Assembly (NCBI RefSeq): GCF_011008945.1
Contig: NZ_WYCT01000038.1
Location: 1 to 34,821 of the forward strand
DNA: 34,821 bases
Reading direction: 5' to 3'
Origin: Streptomyces harenosi
GTDB taxonomy: Bacteria > Actinomycetota > Actinomycetes > Streptomycetales > Streptomycetaceae
Shown here: in pieces, positions 8,392 through 14,730 of the stretch
How positions within the stretch are numbered: position 1 is the first letter of the stretch
Layout of the letters: each line of letters starts with the position of its first letter
The notes under the pieces: generated by a model
The model's input: only the letters and a program-made list of their open reading frames with translations
Databases searched by the model: none
What the model was told of the DNA's origin: nothing
Translations under genes and position numbers: made by a program

Positions 8392-8624
8392 TCGTACCTC
8401 CCGGCCGACGTGGGGATCTCGGGGCAGGTGGGGCCGCAGGCGTAGACGTCCACGTCCAGGACGTGCGCGCCGCTGCGGCCGCGGGCACGCCCGGCGGGCA
8501 CTCCGCCGGCCCGCAGCAGGGAGGCGCCGCACCAGCAGCACGCCCAGCCGGTGCGCTGGTGGTACGTCAGCTCGCGGTACGGGGGCGGCTCGAGCTGGAG
8601 CAGCTCCAGCGTCGGCGGCTTCAT
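8388..8624 (-). CDS. 78-aa Cys4 mini-protein (first of tandem pair)
   Basis: This 78-aa protein begins at ATG 8624, overlapping the stop of the gene before it by four bases (ATGA), and overlaps the next gene by four (GTGA). It carries Cys29-x2-Cys32 (CCWCGASL) and Cys63-x3-Cys67 (YACGPTC), a likely zinc-binding fold, after an N-terminal ELLQLEPPPYRELTYHQ segment. To my knowledge similar small proteins occur repeatedly in Streptomyces genomes beside the kind of prim-pol-like protein found here, but they have no assigned function. The codon pattern and the tight coupling support a real gene. Confidence 0.75.
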   Translation of the reverse strand: MKPPTLELLQLEPPPYRELTYHQRTGWACCWCGASLLRAGGVPAGRARGRSGAHVLDVDVYACGPTCPEIPTSAGRYE

Positions 8625-9259
8625 GGCGTCCGGGAGGATGACGTCGGGGCCTCCTCGTCCTCGCCCTCGAGGGCCAGGGGAGGGTCGGCGGGCCACGGGG
8701 TCCGGTCCTCGGAGAGATGGTGCACGCCGGCCGCGATCAGCCGCGCCACCTTTAGCGGGGAGCACAGGACGCCGGCCGAGGGCATCGGCACCGACCAGTA
8801 GGTGGCCGTCCCGGACGGCTGCACGGCGTCCAGCCGGGGCACGCCGAGGTAGGTGCCGCGGCCGAGGCAGTCCACGTCGGCCACCTGCCAGTCGTCGGCG
8901 GCCTGGTCCCAGGTGCGGGGGACGCTCGCGGGTACGAGGGCGTAGTAGCGGGGCCCGCGGGGGTCGCAGATGACCGGGCCGCGGTCGAGGACCTCGTCCA
9001 GGACGGCGTCGATCTCCTCGGGGCTCGTGCTGGCGGCGACGGCCTGGACCAGGCGGCCGGGGATGCGGACGGCGGAGAACAGCGTGCCGAGCGGGAGCAG
9101 GACGACGTGGTCGGTCTGCCACTCGGTGCGGGCCTGCCCGGGCTGCGGGTGCGCGGACAGCAGCCAGCGCTCGGCCGCCGGCCGCCGATCCGCATCGGTG
9201 TGTACGAGGGCGCCCTGCTCCGTACGGACGGGGCGCAGCGCGGGGCTCGGGCTGCTCAC
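8621..9259 (-). CDS. Putative prim-pol-like protein
   Basis: This 212-aa protein starts at GTG 9259 (overlapping the stop of a 15-aa leader) and ends by ATGA overlap with the 78-aa gene. The segments HVVLLPLGTLFSAVRIP, GPVICDPRGPRYYALVP and CLGRGTYLGVP resemble a degenerate bifunctional primase/polymerase-like domain seen in many Streptomyces accessory proteins. The catalytic acidic residues of true prim-pol enzymes are not obvious, so I do not claim polymerase activity. The C-terminus is an acidic, low-complexity tail. Association with two zinc-ribbon mini-proteins suggests a nucleic-acid-related complex (inference). Confidence 0.6.
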   Translation of the reverse strand: MSSPSPALRPVRTEQGALVHTDADRRPAAERWLLSAHPQPGQARTEWQTDHVVLLPLGTLFSAVRIPGRLVQAVAASTSPEEIDAVLDEVLDRGPVICDPRGPRYYALVPASVPRTWDQAADDWQVADVDCLGRGTYLGVPRLDAVQPSGTATYWSVPMPSAGVLCSPLKVARLIAAGVHHLSEDRTPWPADPPLALEGEDEEAPTSSSRTP

Positions 9260-9303
9260 CGGCCGCCTCCCGAGCCCACCAGCCGAGCGGTACCGTGTGT
9301 CAT
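9256..9303 (-). CDS. Possible 15-aa leader peptide
   Basis: An ATG at 9303 lies 7 bases after AAGGAG and opens a 15-codon frame (MTHGTARLVGSGGGR) whose TGA overlaps the GTG of the next gene (GTGA). The binding site and coupling suggest it is translated to deliver ribosomes to the prim-pol-like gene, whose own start has no separate Shine-Dalgarno sequence. It could instead be chance, or mark an alternative start for the downstream protein. Confidence 0.4.
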   Translation of the reverse strand: MTHGTARLVGSGGGR

Positions 9304-9387
9304 GTCGGCGCTCCTTCGCAGCGTCGGCCGTCCCCGGGAGGTCGCCGCCTCGCCGGGGCTTCGTCGTCCAGCCGACGCTAGGAGTGT

Positions 9388-9512
9388 GATGTGCAGCACT
9401 GCCAGCGATGTGCAGTTCTGTGCACGCACCCGCACGCACTTGGGTGTTCGTCCGGCAGGCACCTTGACCTAGCCCCTCACCCGGGCGACTGTGGCGCACA
9501 GTCCTGCACATC
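9388..9512. promoter_or_regulatory. Three copies of a 9-mer in a divergent promoter region
   Basis: GATGTGCAG occurs at 9388-9396 and 9407-9415 (19-base spacing) and as its exact reverse complement at 9504-9512. All three lie in the 227-base gap between the divergent minus operon (leader ATG at 9303) and the plus operon (GTG 9531). A TTGACC at 9464-9469 could be a -35 box for the plus operon. The repeats are good operator candidates for the Scr1-type regulator at 10319. Confidence 0.5.
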
Positions 9513-9530
9513 CGTCTGACGGAGGTCGCT

Positions 9531-9794
9531 GTGCCGTTACGGTTCATCGGAATCGATCCGAACACCGGAGACCATGAGAGCCCCACGGTGTGGATCGACG
9601 AGGAGAAGCAAGAGCTCGTGCTGCAGGGATGGCTGCCGGGCCCCGAACTTGAAGCTGAATGCGCCGCGTTCCAGGTACCGGGGCACGCCGTCGGTATCCC
9701 GGAGCACGAAGGGGTGGTCCGAATCCCGGCCCGGATGGTGACGATGATCAGGGAGGCGTGCGATGCCCTCGAACGTGCCCAACGCCTTCGCTGA
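9531..9794 (+). CDS. 87-aa protein of the DUF6879/Scr1 operon
   Basis: This 87-aa acidic protein starts at GTG 9531, 5 bases after GGAGG, and overlaps the next gene by 32 bases. The N-terminal LRFIGIDPNTGDHESPTVWID segment and the IPARMVTMIREACDAL helix recall small proteins that precede DUF6879 genes in Streptomyces. I know no function for them. There is no membrane segment or cysteine pair; an alpha/beta fold is likely. The overlap and context suggest it acts with the two downstream products as one unit. Confidence 0.7.
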   Translation: MPLRFIGIDPNTGDHESPTVWIDEEKQELVLQGWLPGPELEAECAAFQVPGHAVGIPEHEGVVRIPARMVTMIREACDALERAQRLR

Positions 9795-10293
9795 GCTGCT
9801 GGCGAGCGCCACCCGCTCAGCAGTGCACCTTGAGATGCGCGACAGCTACGCCGTCGACTACGAGAGGGGACCGTTCGCCGAATGGCGGCGCGGCTTCCGG
9901 CACGATCCCGCCGACCGCGCCTCATGGTGGCGGCCGTGGCTGGACCTGGTGCAGGAGACCGTCGCCCGGGGCGTCGTGATTCGCCGGGCTCGCATCGTGT
10001 CCGAACCAGTCAGCGAGTACACCCGCTTCCTGTACGACGGCACGTTCACGAACGTCGCCGCGGGCGAACTGGTGCGGTGGCTCCCACGACGGCAGGCCAG
10101 CACCATAGCCCTGCCGGGCAACGACTTCTGGCTGTTCGACGACAAGGTCGTGCGCTGGAACCACTTCACCGGCGAGGGCCAGTCTGCCGGCGGCGAGGTC
10201 ACCACCGACCCAGCCGCGGTCAAACTGTGCGCCGACGCCTTCGAAGACGTCTGGGCCCGCGCCATCCCGCACGGCCAGTACGCAATCACCTGA
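9763..10293 (+). CDS. DUF6879-family protein
   Basis: This 176-aa protein matches the DUF6879 family by its sequence FAELLASATRSAVHLEMRDSY near the N-terminus, the EYTRFLYDG segment and the FWLFDDKVVRWNHF strand pair, followed by a helical tail. Such proteins are common next to Scr1-type XRE regulators in actinomycetes and are sometimes treated as partner or toxin-like components, without proof. ATG 9763 follows GGGAGG by 6 bases and lies inside the end of the 87-aa gene. The next gene is the Scr1-type regulator, 25 bases downstream. Confidence 0.75.
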   Translation: MPSNVPNAFAELLASATRSAVHLEMRDSYAVDYERGPFAEWRRGFRHDPADRASWWRPWLDLVQETVARGVVIRRARIVSEPVSEYTRFLYDGTFTNVAAGELVRWLPRRQASTIALPGNDFWLFDDKVVRWNHFTGEGQSAGGEVTTDPAAVKLCADAFEDVWARAIPHGQYAIT

Positions 10294-10318
10294 CAGCCCG
10301 CACCGGACAGGCCAGCTC

Positions 10319-11173
10319 ATGCCGATCTCCCCGTCTTCGGCGGCCCAGGCCGCGCGCGAGGTCGTAGCCCGGCGCCTGCGCGACCTCCGCAAAAGCGCCG
10401 GGCTGACGGTCACTGAGCTGGCCAGCCAGTGCGGGTGGCACCATGCCAAGACCAGCCGCATCGAGAACGCACGCACTGCCCCCACCGCCACGGACATCCG
10501 GCTGTGGTGCGGCGCCACCGGCGCGCAGGACCAGGTTGACGACCTCATCGCCCAGTCGCTGCACGCCGAGTCCATGTACACCGAGTGGCGCACCCAGCTC
10601 CGCAACGGCCTCACTGCACTGCAGGGCAGCGAGCCCCGCCTCTTCCAGGACACCAGGGCGTTCCGGGTGTACTCCTCCTCGCTCGTGCCCGGCCTGCTGC
10701 AGACGGAGGGCTACGCGGCAGGCGTGCTGGGGATCAGCGCTGCCTTTCGCGAGCTGCCCGTGGACGACAGCGCTGCGGCCGCCCGGGCCCGCGTCGATCG
10801 GTCTGCCGTTGTGCACCAGCCCGGGCACACCTTCGTGTTCGTGGTCGAGGAGGCCGCGTTGCGCTATCAGATCTGCGGAGCGGACGCGATGGCTGCCCAG
10901 CTCGGGTACCTCCTGACAGCAGGTGCCCTACCGCAGGTCTCTCTCGGCATCATCCCCATGGACACGCCTCAGCGGGCGCACTGGCCGCGTGAGACCTTCC
11001 ACATCTACGACGACCGCCTCGTGTCCGTGGAGTTGGTCTCCGCCCGCGTGAAGATCACCCAGCCGTCGGAGATCGCCCTGTACTTCAGGGCGTTCGAGCA
11101 GTTGCGCAGCATGGCGGTGTACGGCGGCGACGCCCGCGCCTTGATCCTTCGTGCGATTGAGGCTGTGCACTGA
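10319..11173 (+). CDS. Scr1/DUF5753-family XRE regulator
   Basis: This 284-aa regulator has an N-terminal XRE helix-turn-helix (about residues 14-70, including VTELASQCGWHHAKTSRIEN) and a C-terminal DUF5753 (Scr1-like) domain from about residue 95, recognisable by FRVYSSSLVPGLLQTEGYA and the VEEAALRYQICG strand. These proteins usually pair with DUF397 or DUF6879 proteins and often activate or repress their own locus. Here the partner is the DUF6879 gene 25 bases upstream. No DUF397 gene is present. The repeated 9-mer in the divergent promoter region is a plausible target. A strong bidirectional hairpin follows the gene. Confidence 0.9.
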   Translation: MPISPSSAAQAAREVVARRLRDLRKSAGLTVTELASQCGWHHAKTSRIENARTAPTATDIRLWCGATGAQDQVDDLIAQSLHAESMYTEWRTQLRNGLTALQGSEPRLFQDTRAFRVYSSSLVPGLLQTEGYAAGVLGISAAFRELPVDDSAAAARARVDRSAVVHQPGHTFVFVVEEAALRYQICGADAMAAQLGYLLTAGALPQVSLGIIPMDTPQRAHWPRETFHIYDDRLVSVELVSARVKITQPSEIALYFRAFEQLRSMAVYGGDARALILRAIEAVH

Positions 11174-11189
11174 CCCTGGGCATGACGAA

Positions 11190-11230
11190 GCCGCCCCCTG
11201 CACCCGCTGGGGGCGCGTGCAGGGGGCGGT
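11190..11230. terminator. Strong bidirectional terminator hairpin
   Basis: The arms 11190-11203 and 11217-11230 pair over 14 positions (13 Watson-Crick plus one G-U) with a 13-base loop. They lie exactly between the stop of the plus-strand Scr1-type regulator and the end of the minus-strand lysis operon, so the hairpin can end both transcripts. Confidence 0.8.
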
Positions 11231-11232
11231 TC

Positions 11233-11931
11233 TCACAGGCGGCGTCGGTCGCTCAGGATCGCTGGCGGGCTGGTCGTCGTGGTTGGCTCGGGCTGCGGGG
11301 CGCCGTCCCGGCGGCACACCAGGGCATCAGGGTCATCGGCCGGCGGCTGCAGGCTGTACCCGTCCGGGCAGGCGGGACCTGCCGGGCCCCGCTCGCCCTG
11401 AGGGCCCTGAGGCCCGGGCTCGCCGCGCTCACCCTGCGGGCCCGCGGGCCCAGGCTCTCCCCGCGGACCCGGCGGGCCAGCCGCTCCGGCAGGACCGGAA
11501 GCGCCGGTGGCGCCCGGCGCGCCGGGCTGCCCGTCGACTCCGTCCTCCCCGCGGCCGCCGTCCTCCCCGTCCATGCCCGGCGCCCCCGTGGGGCCCGGCG
11601 GCCCGGCGGGCCCAGCAGGGCCGCCCGGTCCCGGCTCCCCGCGCGGCCCGGGCGGCCCGGGCGGGCCGGGCGGGCCGGGCGGGCCGGTCACCGACGCGCC
11701 GGGCTCCCCGCGGCTGCCGGGCGGGCCGGCGACCGGTTTCCCCCCGAGGCGCTGCACCTGGGAGGCCAACGCGTCTCGCGCCTCGTTGGCCGTGCGCAGG
11801 TCGCGCGCCAGCACAACCACCTGGATGGCGAGCCCGCCGAGGAGCGCTACGCCCAGGAGCACGGTGAGACCGATCAGCCACTCCGCCCGCGGCAGCCGCA
11901 GCGGGCGCTGCTTCTTGCGGAGCCCGGTCAC
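11233..11931 (-). CDS. Membrane-anchored collagen-like protein in the lysis cassette
   Basis: This 232-aa protein has a basic N-terminus, one transmembrane helix (about residues 18-42), a short coiled-coil stretch (about 44-62) and a Gly-X-Y collagen-like region of about 110 residues (about 68-180) rich in GPP, GEP and GPQ triplets with one interruption. The C-terminal tail has two cysteines (CPDGYS and LVCRRD). It should form a trimer anchored in the cell membrane with the rod outside. Phage collagen repeats usually sit in tail fibres, whereas this one is the last gene of the holin/amidase cassette and overlaps the membrane gene before it by four bases. A surface or lysis-timing role is inference. 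Confidence 0.8.
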   Translation of the reverse strand: MTGLRKKQRPLRLPRAEWLIGLTVLLGVALLGGLAIQVVVLARDLRTANEARDALASQVQRLGGKPVAGPPGSRGEPGASVTGPPGPPGPPGPPGPRGEPGPGGPAGPAGPPGPTGAPGMDGEDGGRGEDGVDGQPGAPGATGASGPAGAAGPPGPRGEPGPAGPQGERGEPGPQGPQGERGPAGPACPDGYSLQPPADDPDALVCRRDGAPQPEPTTTTSPPAILSDRRRL

Positions 11932-12278
11932 CGCGCCACCACCGCCCAGATCGCCACGGCCGCCGACAGCAGCGCCAGCAGCACCGGCACGACGAGCTGG
12001 TACAGGCGGGCCTGCCGCTCCCGCTCGCGCCGGTCCCGCTCGTCTCGCTGGTACTGCTCGAACGAGTTCTCCAGCGCGTCACGCGCATCCGACACCTTCT
12101 GAAGGTCTTGCGACAGGGCGGTGATGCGCTGGTCGGTGTAGGCGGACTGCAGCGTGTACACCTCGGTGCTCACCACTTTGTCCAGGCGGGCGTTGATGCC
12201 CTGCCCCATGACCTGGATCTCTTGGCGCAGGGCGGCGACCGCGCGCCCGAGCTCGCCGACGCTCAGCTCGTCGGGCAC
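11928..12278 (-). CDS. Coiled-coil protein with C-terminal membrane helix
   Basis: This 116-aa protein is predicted to be mostly helical coiled coil (about residues 5-85, with a highly charged [12 protein letters not shown] stretch) and ends in a single transmembrane helix (about 92-114, [20 protein letters not shown]). This tail-anchored layout is seen in small proteins of actinophage lysis modules, where they may act as a second holin or holin regulator. GTG 12278 follows AGGAG. It overlaps the collagen-like gene by four bases and starts 18 bases after the holin stop, so the three genes are co-expressed. No enzyme motif is visible. Confidence 0.65.
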   Translation of the reverse strand: MPDELSVGELGRAVAALRQEIQVMGQGINARLDKVVSTEVYTLQSAYTDQRITALSQDLQKVSDARDALENSFEQYQRDERDRRERERQARLYQLVVPVLLALLSAAVAIWAVVAR

Positions 12279-12295
12279 GTGTCGCTCCTATCTGG

Positions 12296-12553
12296 TCAGA
12301 CGCCCTTGGCCAGGGACGCGGAGTTGGTCACCGATCGCCAGCGGGCGGCCAGGCCCTTGCCGAGGGCGAGGACGGCGCCGATCCCGCCAGCGCCGGCGGC
12401 GTGCCACATGGAGGCGTCGAGGGGCTGGGTGACCACGATGCCGCCGATGAACGCCTGCAGGAACGTGGAGAGTACGCGCTCCAGCAGGTCACGGCCGTAC
12501 GTTCCTGCGGTCTTCACGACGGTCTCGGCGGTGGGGAGGTTGTGCTGGGACAT
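12296..12553 (-). CDS. Holin, r1t-like
   Basis: This 85-aa protein resembles r1t-type phage holins: an amphipathic N-terminus (AETVVKTAGTYGRDLLERVLSTF), two short hydrophobic segments (about residues 31-45, LQAFIGGIVVTQ, and 52-68, AAGAGGIGAVLALGKGL) and a short charged tail. Holins open the membrane so that the endolysin can reach the wall and so set the time of lysis. It lies between the amidase group and the coiled-coil membrane gene on the same strand. ATG 12553 follows GAGGA. The small size and hydrophobic pattern fit; activity is inferred from context. Confidence 0.75.
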   Translation of the reverse strand: MSQHNLPTAETVVKTAGTYGRDLLERVLSTFLQAFIGGIVVTQPLDASMWHAAGAGGIGAVLALGKGLAARWRSVTNSASLAKGV

Positions 12554-12565
12554 GTGGTCCTCGAT

Positions 12566-12919
12566 TCAGACGGGCTGCGCGAGCTGGCGGCAGCCGATGA
12601 CGGTCCCGGAGGCATTGCGCACCTCGCGGTAGGGGACGAGCAGATCCGACCGGCGCGGCGCCAGGGCGAGCGCGAGGGCGAGCGACACCACGTAGGACAC
12701 GCCGGCCCTGCGGCGGGGCAGGCCCTGAGCGTGCCCGTACTGCACCAGCTCGACGGGGATGCCGTCGCGGTACTCCGTGCTCAGCGGGATCACGCCGAGG
12801 CGGGCCGGGCGGTCCTCGGGTTCGATGACGTAGCGGAGGCCGGGCTCCAGGTCGTCGATGCCGTCGGGCCGGTCGTCCGCGTAGATGCGGACGGGGTGTG
12901 GGGTGAGGTTGACGATCAC
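12566..12919 (-). CDS. Conserved actinophage protein between endolysin and holin
   Basis: This 117-aa protein starts at GTG 12919, overlapping the amidase stop (GTGA), with the N-terminus MIVNLTPHPVRIYADD. Proteins opening with NLTPHPVRIY occur in Streptomyces phages and their hosts. I know no function for them. The sequence has alternating beta-type segments and a C-terminal SDLLVPYREVRNASGTVIGC strand pair; no membrane helix or signal is visible. Its place within the lysis cassette suggests co-expression late in infection, but a lysis role is only guilt by association. Confidence 0.65.
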   Translation of the reverse strand: MIVNLTPHPVRIYADDRPDGIDDLEPGLRYVIEPEDRPARLGVIPLSTEYRDGIPVELVQYGHAQGLPRRRAGVSYVVSLALALALAPRRSDLLVPYREVRNASGTVIGCRQLAQPV

Positions 12920-13869
12920 TTCTTGGGCAGCTTCAGCTTCTGGCCGGGCGACAGTTCGTCGGCGTCCGGCAGCCCGTTCAGCTTGGCGATCTCCCGCCAG
13001 CGGTTCCCGTCGCCGAGCCGGGACGCGGCGATCGACCACAGGGTGTCGCCGCGGGCCACGGTGTACGTGGTGGTCGCGGCGCCGGGGACCCGCAGCTTCT
13101 GCCCGGGCGCCAGCTTGCTGGGGTTGCGCAGGTCGTTGAGGTCGACCAGCGTGGGCACCGTCGTGCCGTGCGCGCGAGCGATGGCCCACAGCGTGTCGCC
13201 CGCGCGCACGGTGTAGGACCCGCTGCCGGACGAGCCCGAACCGCCGCCGCTGCTGGAGGGCTTCTTGCCGAGCCGCTTCGCCACCCGGGCCCGCATCGAC
13301 GCCATCGTGAACCCGCGCGGGTCCACCTTCCCCGGCTGCCACTCCGAGTGCCCGATCACGGACCGCTCGTTCCACTTGTGGTAGCGGCAGACCGCGGCGG
13401 CCGCCTTCTCGATGGCCTCGAGCTGGACGGCGGGCCAGGGGTCCTTGCCGTCGCCCAGGTTCTCGCACTCGAAGCCGTAGAAGGACCGGTTGCCGTCGCT
13501 GTTGGCCTCGTTGTCGGCGGGCAGCGCGGTCTCGCCGATGACAGCGGCCAGGACGTCGTCGTCGCCGCTCCCGGCGTGGTTGGCGCGGCCGTAGCCGACG
13601 AGATATACCCTGCCGTCCTTGGTGATGACGCCGTGGCACAGCGGCCCGGGCAGGGACGCGTAGCCGGTGCGGCAGATCTCGACGGTGCGCGCGCTGCCCT
13701 TGGTCACGGTGTGATGGATCATCACGCCGTGGACGGGCCCCCAGGGGCCCTTGCGGTTGCGGTTGTGGTTCCGCCAGTCGCCGACCTCGACGACGGTCAG
13801 GCCCTCGGCGCGCAGGGCCTTCAGGAACGCGGCGGCGGACATGGGGTCGGCCACGGGGCCTCCAGACAT
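12916..13869 (-). CDS. Endolysin: N-acetylmuramoyl-L-alanine amidase with two LysM domains
   Basis: This 317-aa peptidoglycan hydrolase cuts the bond between N-acetylmuramic acid and L-alanine. The amidase_2/PGRP-like domain covers about residues 25-200. It has the zinc-binding His52/His53 region (VMIHHTVTK) and a later His in VIGHSEWQPGKVDP. A Ser/Gly linker leads to two LysM wall-binding repeats (about 219-262 and 269-315, each with GDTLW and PGQKL). There is no signal peptide, so it needs the holin two genes downstream. ATG 13869 has a poor binding site. GTG 13854, 4 bases after GGAGG, or ATG 13842 may be the true start and would remove only 5-9 residues. Confidence 0.92.
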   Translation of the reverse strand: MSGGPVADPMSAAAFLKALRAEGLTVVEVGDWRNHNRNRKGPWGPVHGVMIHHTVTKGSARTVEICRTGYASLPGPLCHGVITKDGRVYLVGYGRANHAGSGDDDVLAAVIGETALPADNEANSDGNRSFYGFECENLGDGKDPWPAVQLEAIEKAAAAVCRYHKWNERSVIGHSEWQPGKVDPRGFTMASMRARVAKRLGKKPSSSGGGSGSSGSGSYTVRAGDTLWAIARAHGTTVPTLVDLNDLRNPSKLAPGQKLRVPGAATTTYTVARGDTLWSIAASRLGDGNRWREIAKLNGLPDADELSPGQKLKLPKK

Positions 13870-13874
13870 GACGA

Positions 13875-13902
13875 AAGCCCCGGCCGGGATGGCTCGGGGC
13901 TT
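13875..13902 (-). terminator. Hairpin between tail and lysis genes
   Basis: AAGCCCCG (13875-13882) and CGGGGCTT (13895-13902) form an 8-bp stem with a 12-base loop in the 58-base gap between the 83-aa gene and the endolysin. It could separate the tail and lysis transcripts or attenuate late transcription. Confidence 0.45.
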
Positions 13903-13927
13903 CAGCGGGTGAAATGATTGACAGGCT

Positions 13928-14179
13928 CTAGCGGAGCTGCTTGGTCCCCTTGACGACGGGGCCGCTGACCGACGCGGTGATGCCCGGGAAGGCAGCTTCC
14001 AGCGAGGACTTCATGGCCTGCAGGCCAGCGGAGACGGCATCAACGACCTGGCTCGGGTGGTTGCCCGGCAGCGCGCTGATGGCCAAGGAGAGCTCGATGA
14101 CAGGCGAGTGGTCGTCAGCGAGGACGCTTACGCTCCCGGTGATCTCGGTTGGCGTGTAACCGTCGGAGAACTGGGTCAT
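13928..14179 (-). CDS. Unrecognised 83-aa protein after the tail genes
   Basis: This 83-aa protein starts MTQFSDGYTPTEITGSVSVLAD and ends in a basic KGTKQLR tail. It mixes beta-type and helical segments and has no cysteine, membrane segment or known motif. It is the last gene of the tail block, 12 bases after the receptor-binding-like gene stop and before a hairpin that precedes the endolysin. A virion or tail-tip accessory role is possible from position. I do not recognise the family. Confidence 0.6.
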   Translation of the reverse strand: MTQFSDGYTPTEITGSVSVLADDHSPVIELSLAISALPGNHPSQVVDAVSAGLQAMKSSLEAAFPGITASVSGPVVKGTKQLR

Positions 14180-14191
14180 GAGCGGCCTTCC

Positions 14192-14719
14192 TTAGACGGG
14201 TCCGGCGTAGGTGATGGACATGTAGGGGCGGTAGGTGCCGGTCGCGGTGGTGAGCGGATCGGGATTGGGCGACACAGAGTTGTGCGCAGGGACGAGCTCG
14301 ACGTAATCACCCACGGCGAGCTGCCGGGACAGCGTCCGGGCCTCCACGGTGATCGGCACGCTGGCCATCGTGTTACCGAACGTCCTGGACCGCCCCATGC
14401 TGATCCCGCCCCCGTTGACGTACCAGACGCACTCGCGGGTGGTGCCGCCCGCGCTGGCGTTGAAGCCGATGGCGCCCTCGAACTTCCACCAGCCCGCCTT
14501 CGGGCACGTCCACCGGGTGGGCTGGGCCGCCGACCAGCCGCCCAGCAGGTCCATGGTGACCTCGTCCCACGCGAGCGCGTTGGCCGCACTGTCCGAACCT
14601 GACGGGATGTTCTGGCTGGTGCCGCGGTTGGCGAGGAAGACAACGGCACCGATCATGGCGGCATCGTTCAGGCGCTCTTCCGTCATGATCATGCCGGGGC
14701 GCCAGACGGTGAACGGCAC
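14192..14719 (-). CDS. Putative receptor-binding / minor tail protein
   Basis: This 175-aa protein starts at GTG 14719 behind a clear AAGGAGG. After an N-terminal MIMTEERLND segment it has a C1q-like or jelly-roll-type pattern (LAWDEVTMDLLGGWS, RWTCPKAGWWKFEGAIGF, YVELVPAHNS, RPYMSITYAG), which recurs in phage head/tail decoration and receptor-binding proteins. Directly after the large tail-tip gene, a host-binding role is likely. It is short and lacks a visible collagen or chaperone domain. A much longer frame upstream is a shadow of the tail-tip gene. Confidence 0.6.
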   Translation of the reverse strand: MPFTVWRPGMIMTEERLNDAAMIGAVVFLANRGTSQNIPSGSDSAANALAWDEVTMDLLGGWSAAQPTRWTCPKAGWWKFEGAIGFNASAGGTTRECVWYVNGGGISMGRSRTFGNTMASVPITVEARTLSRQLAVGDYVELVPAHNSVSPNPDPLTTATGTYRPYMSITYAGPV

Positions 14720-14730
14720 AGATGGCCTCC

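Noticed and set aside
10286..10828. Minus-strand 180-aa frame opposite the Scr1-type regulator
   Set aside because: The plus strand encodes a recognisable regulator; the antisense frame has no motif or binding site.
11151..12124. Plus-strand frames opposite the collagen-like gene
   Set aside because: They mirror the Gly-X-Y repeats and lack start signals and domains.
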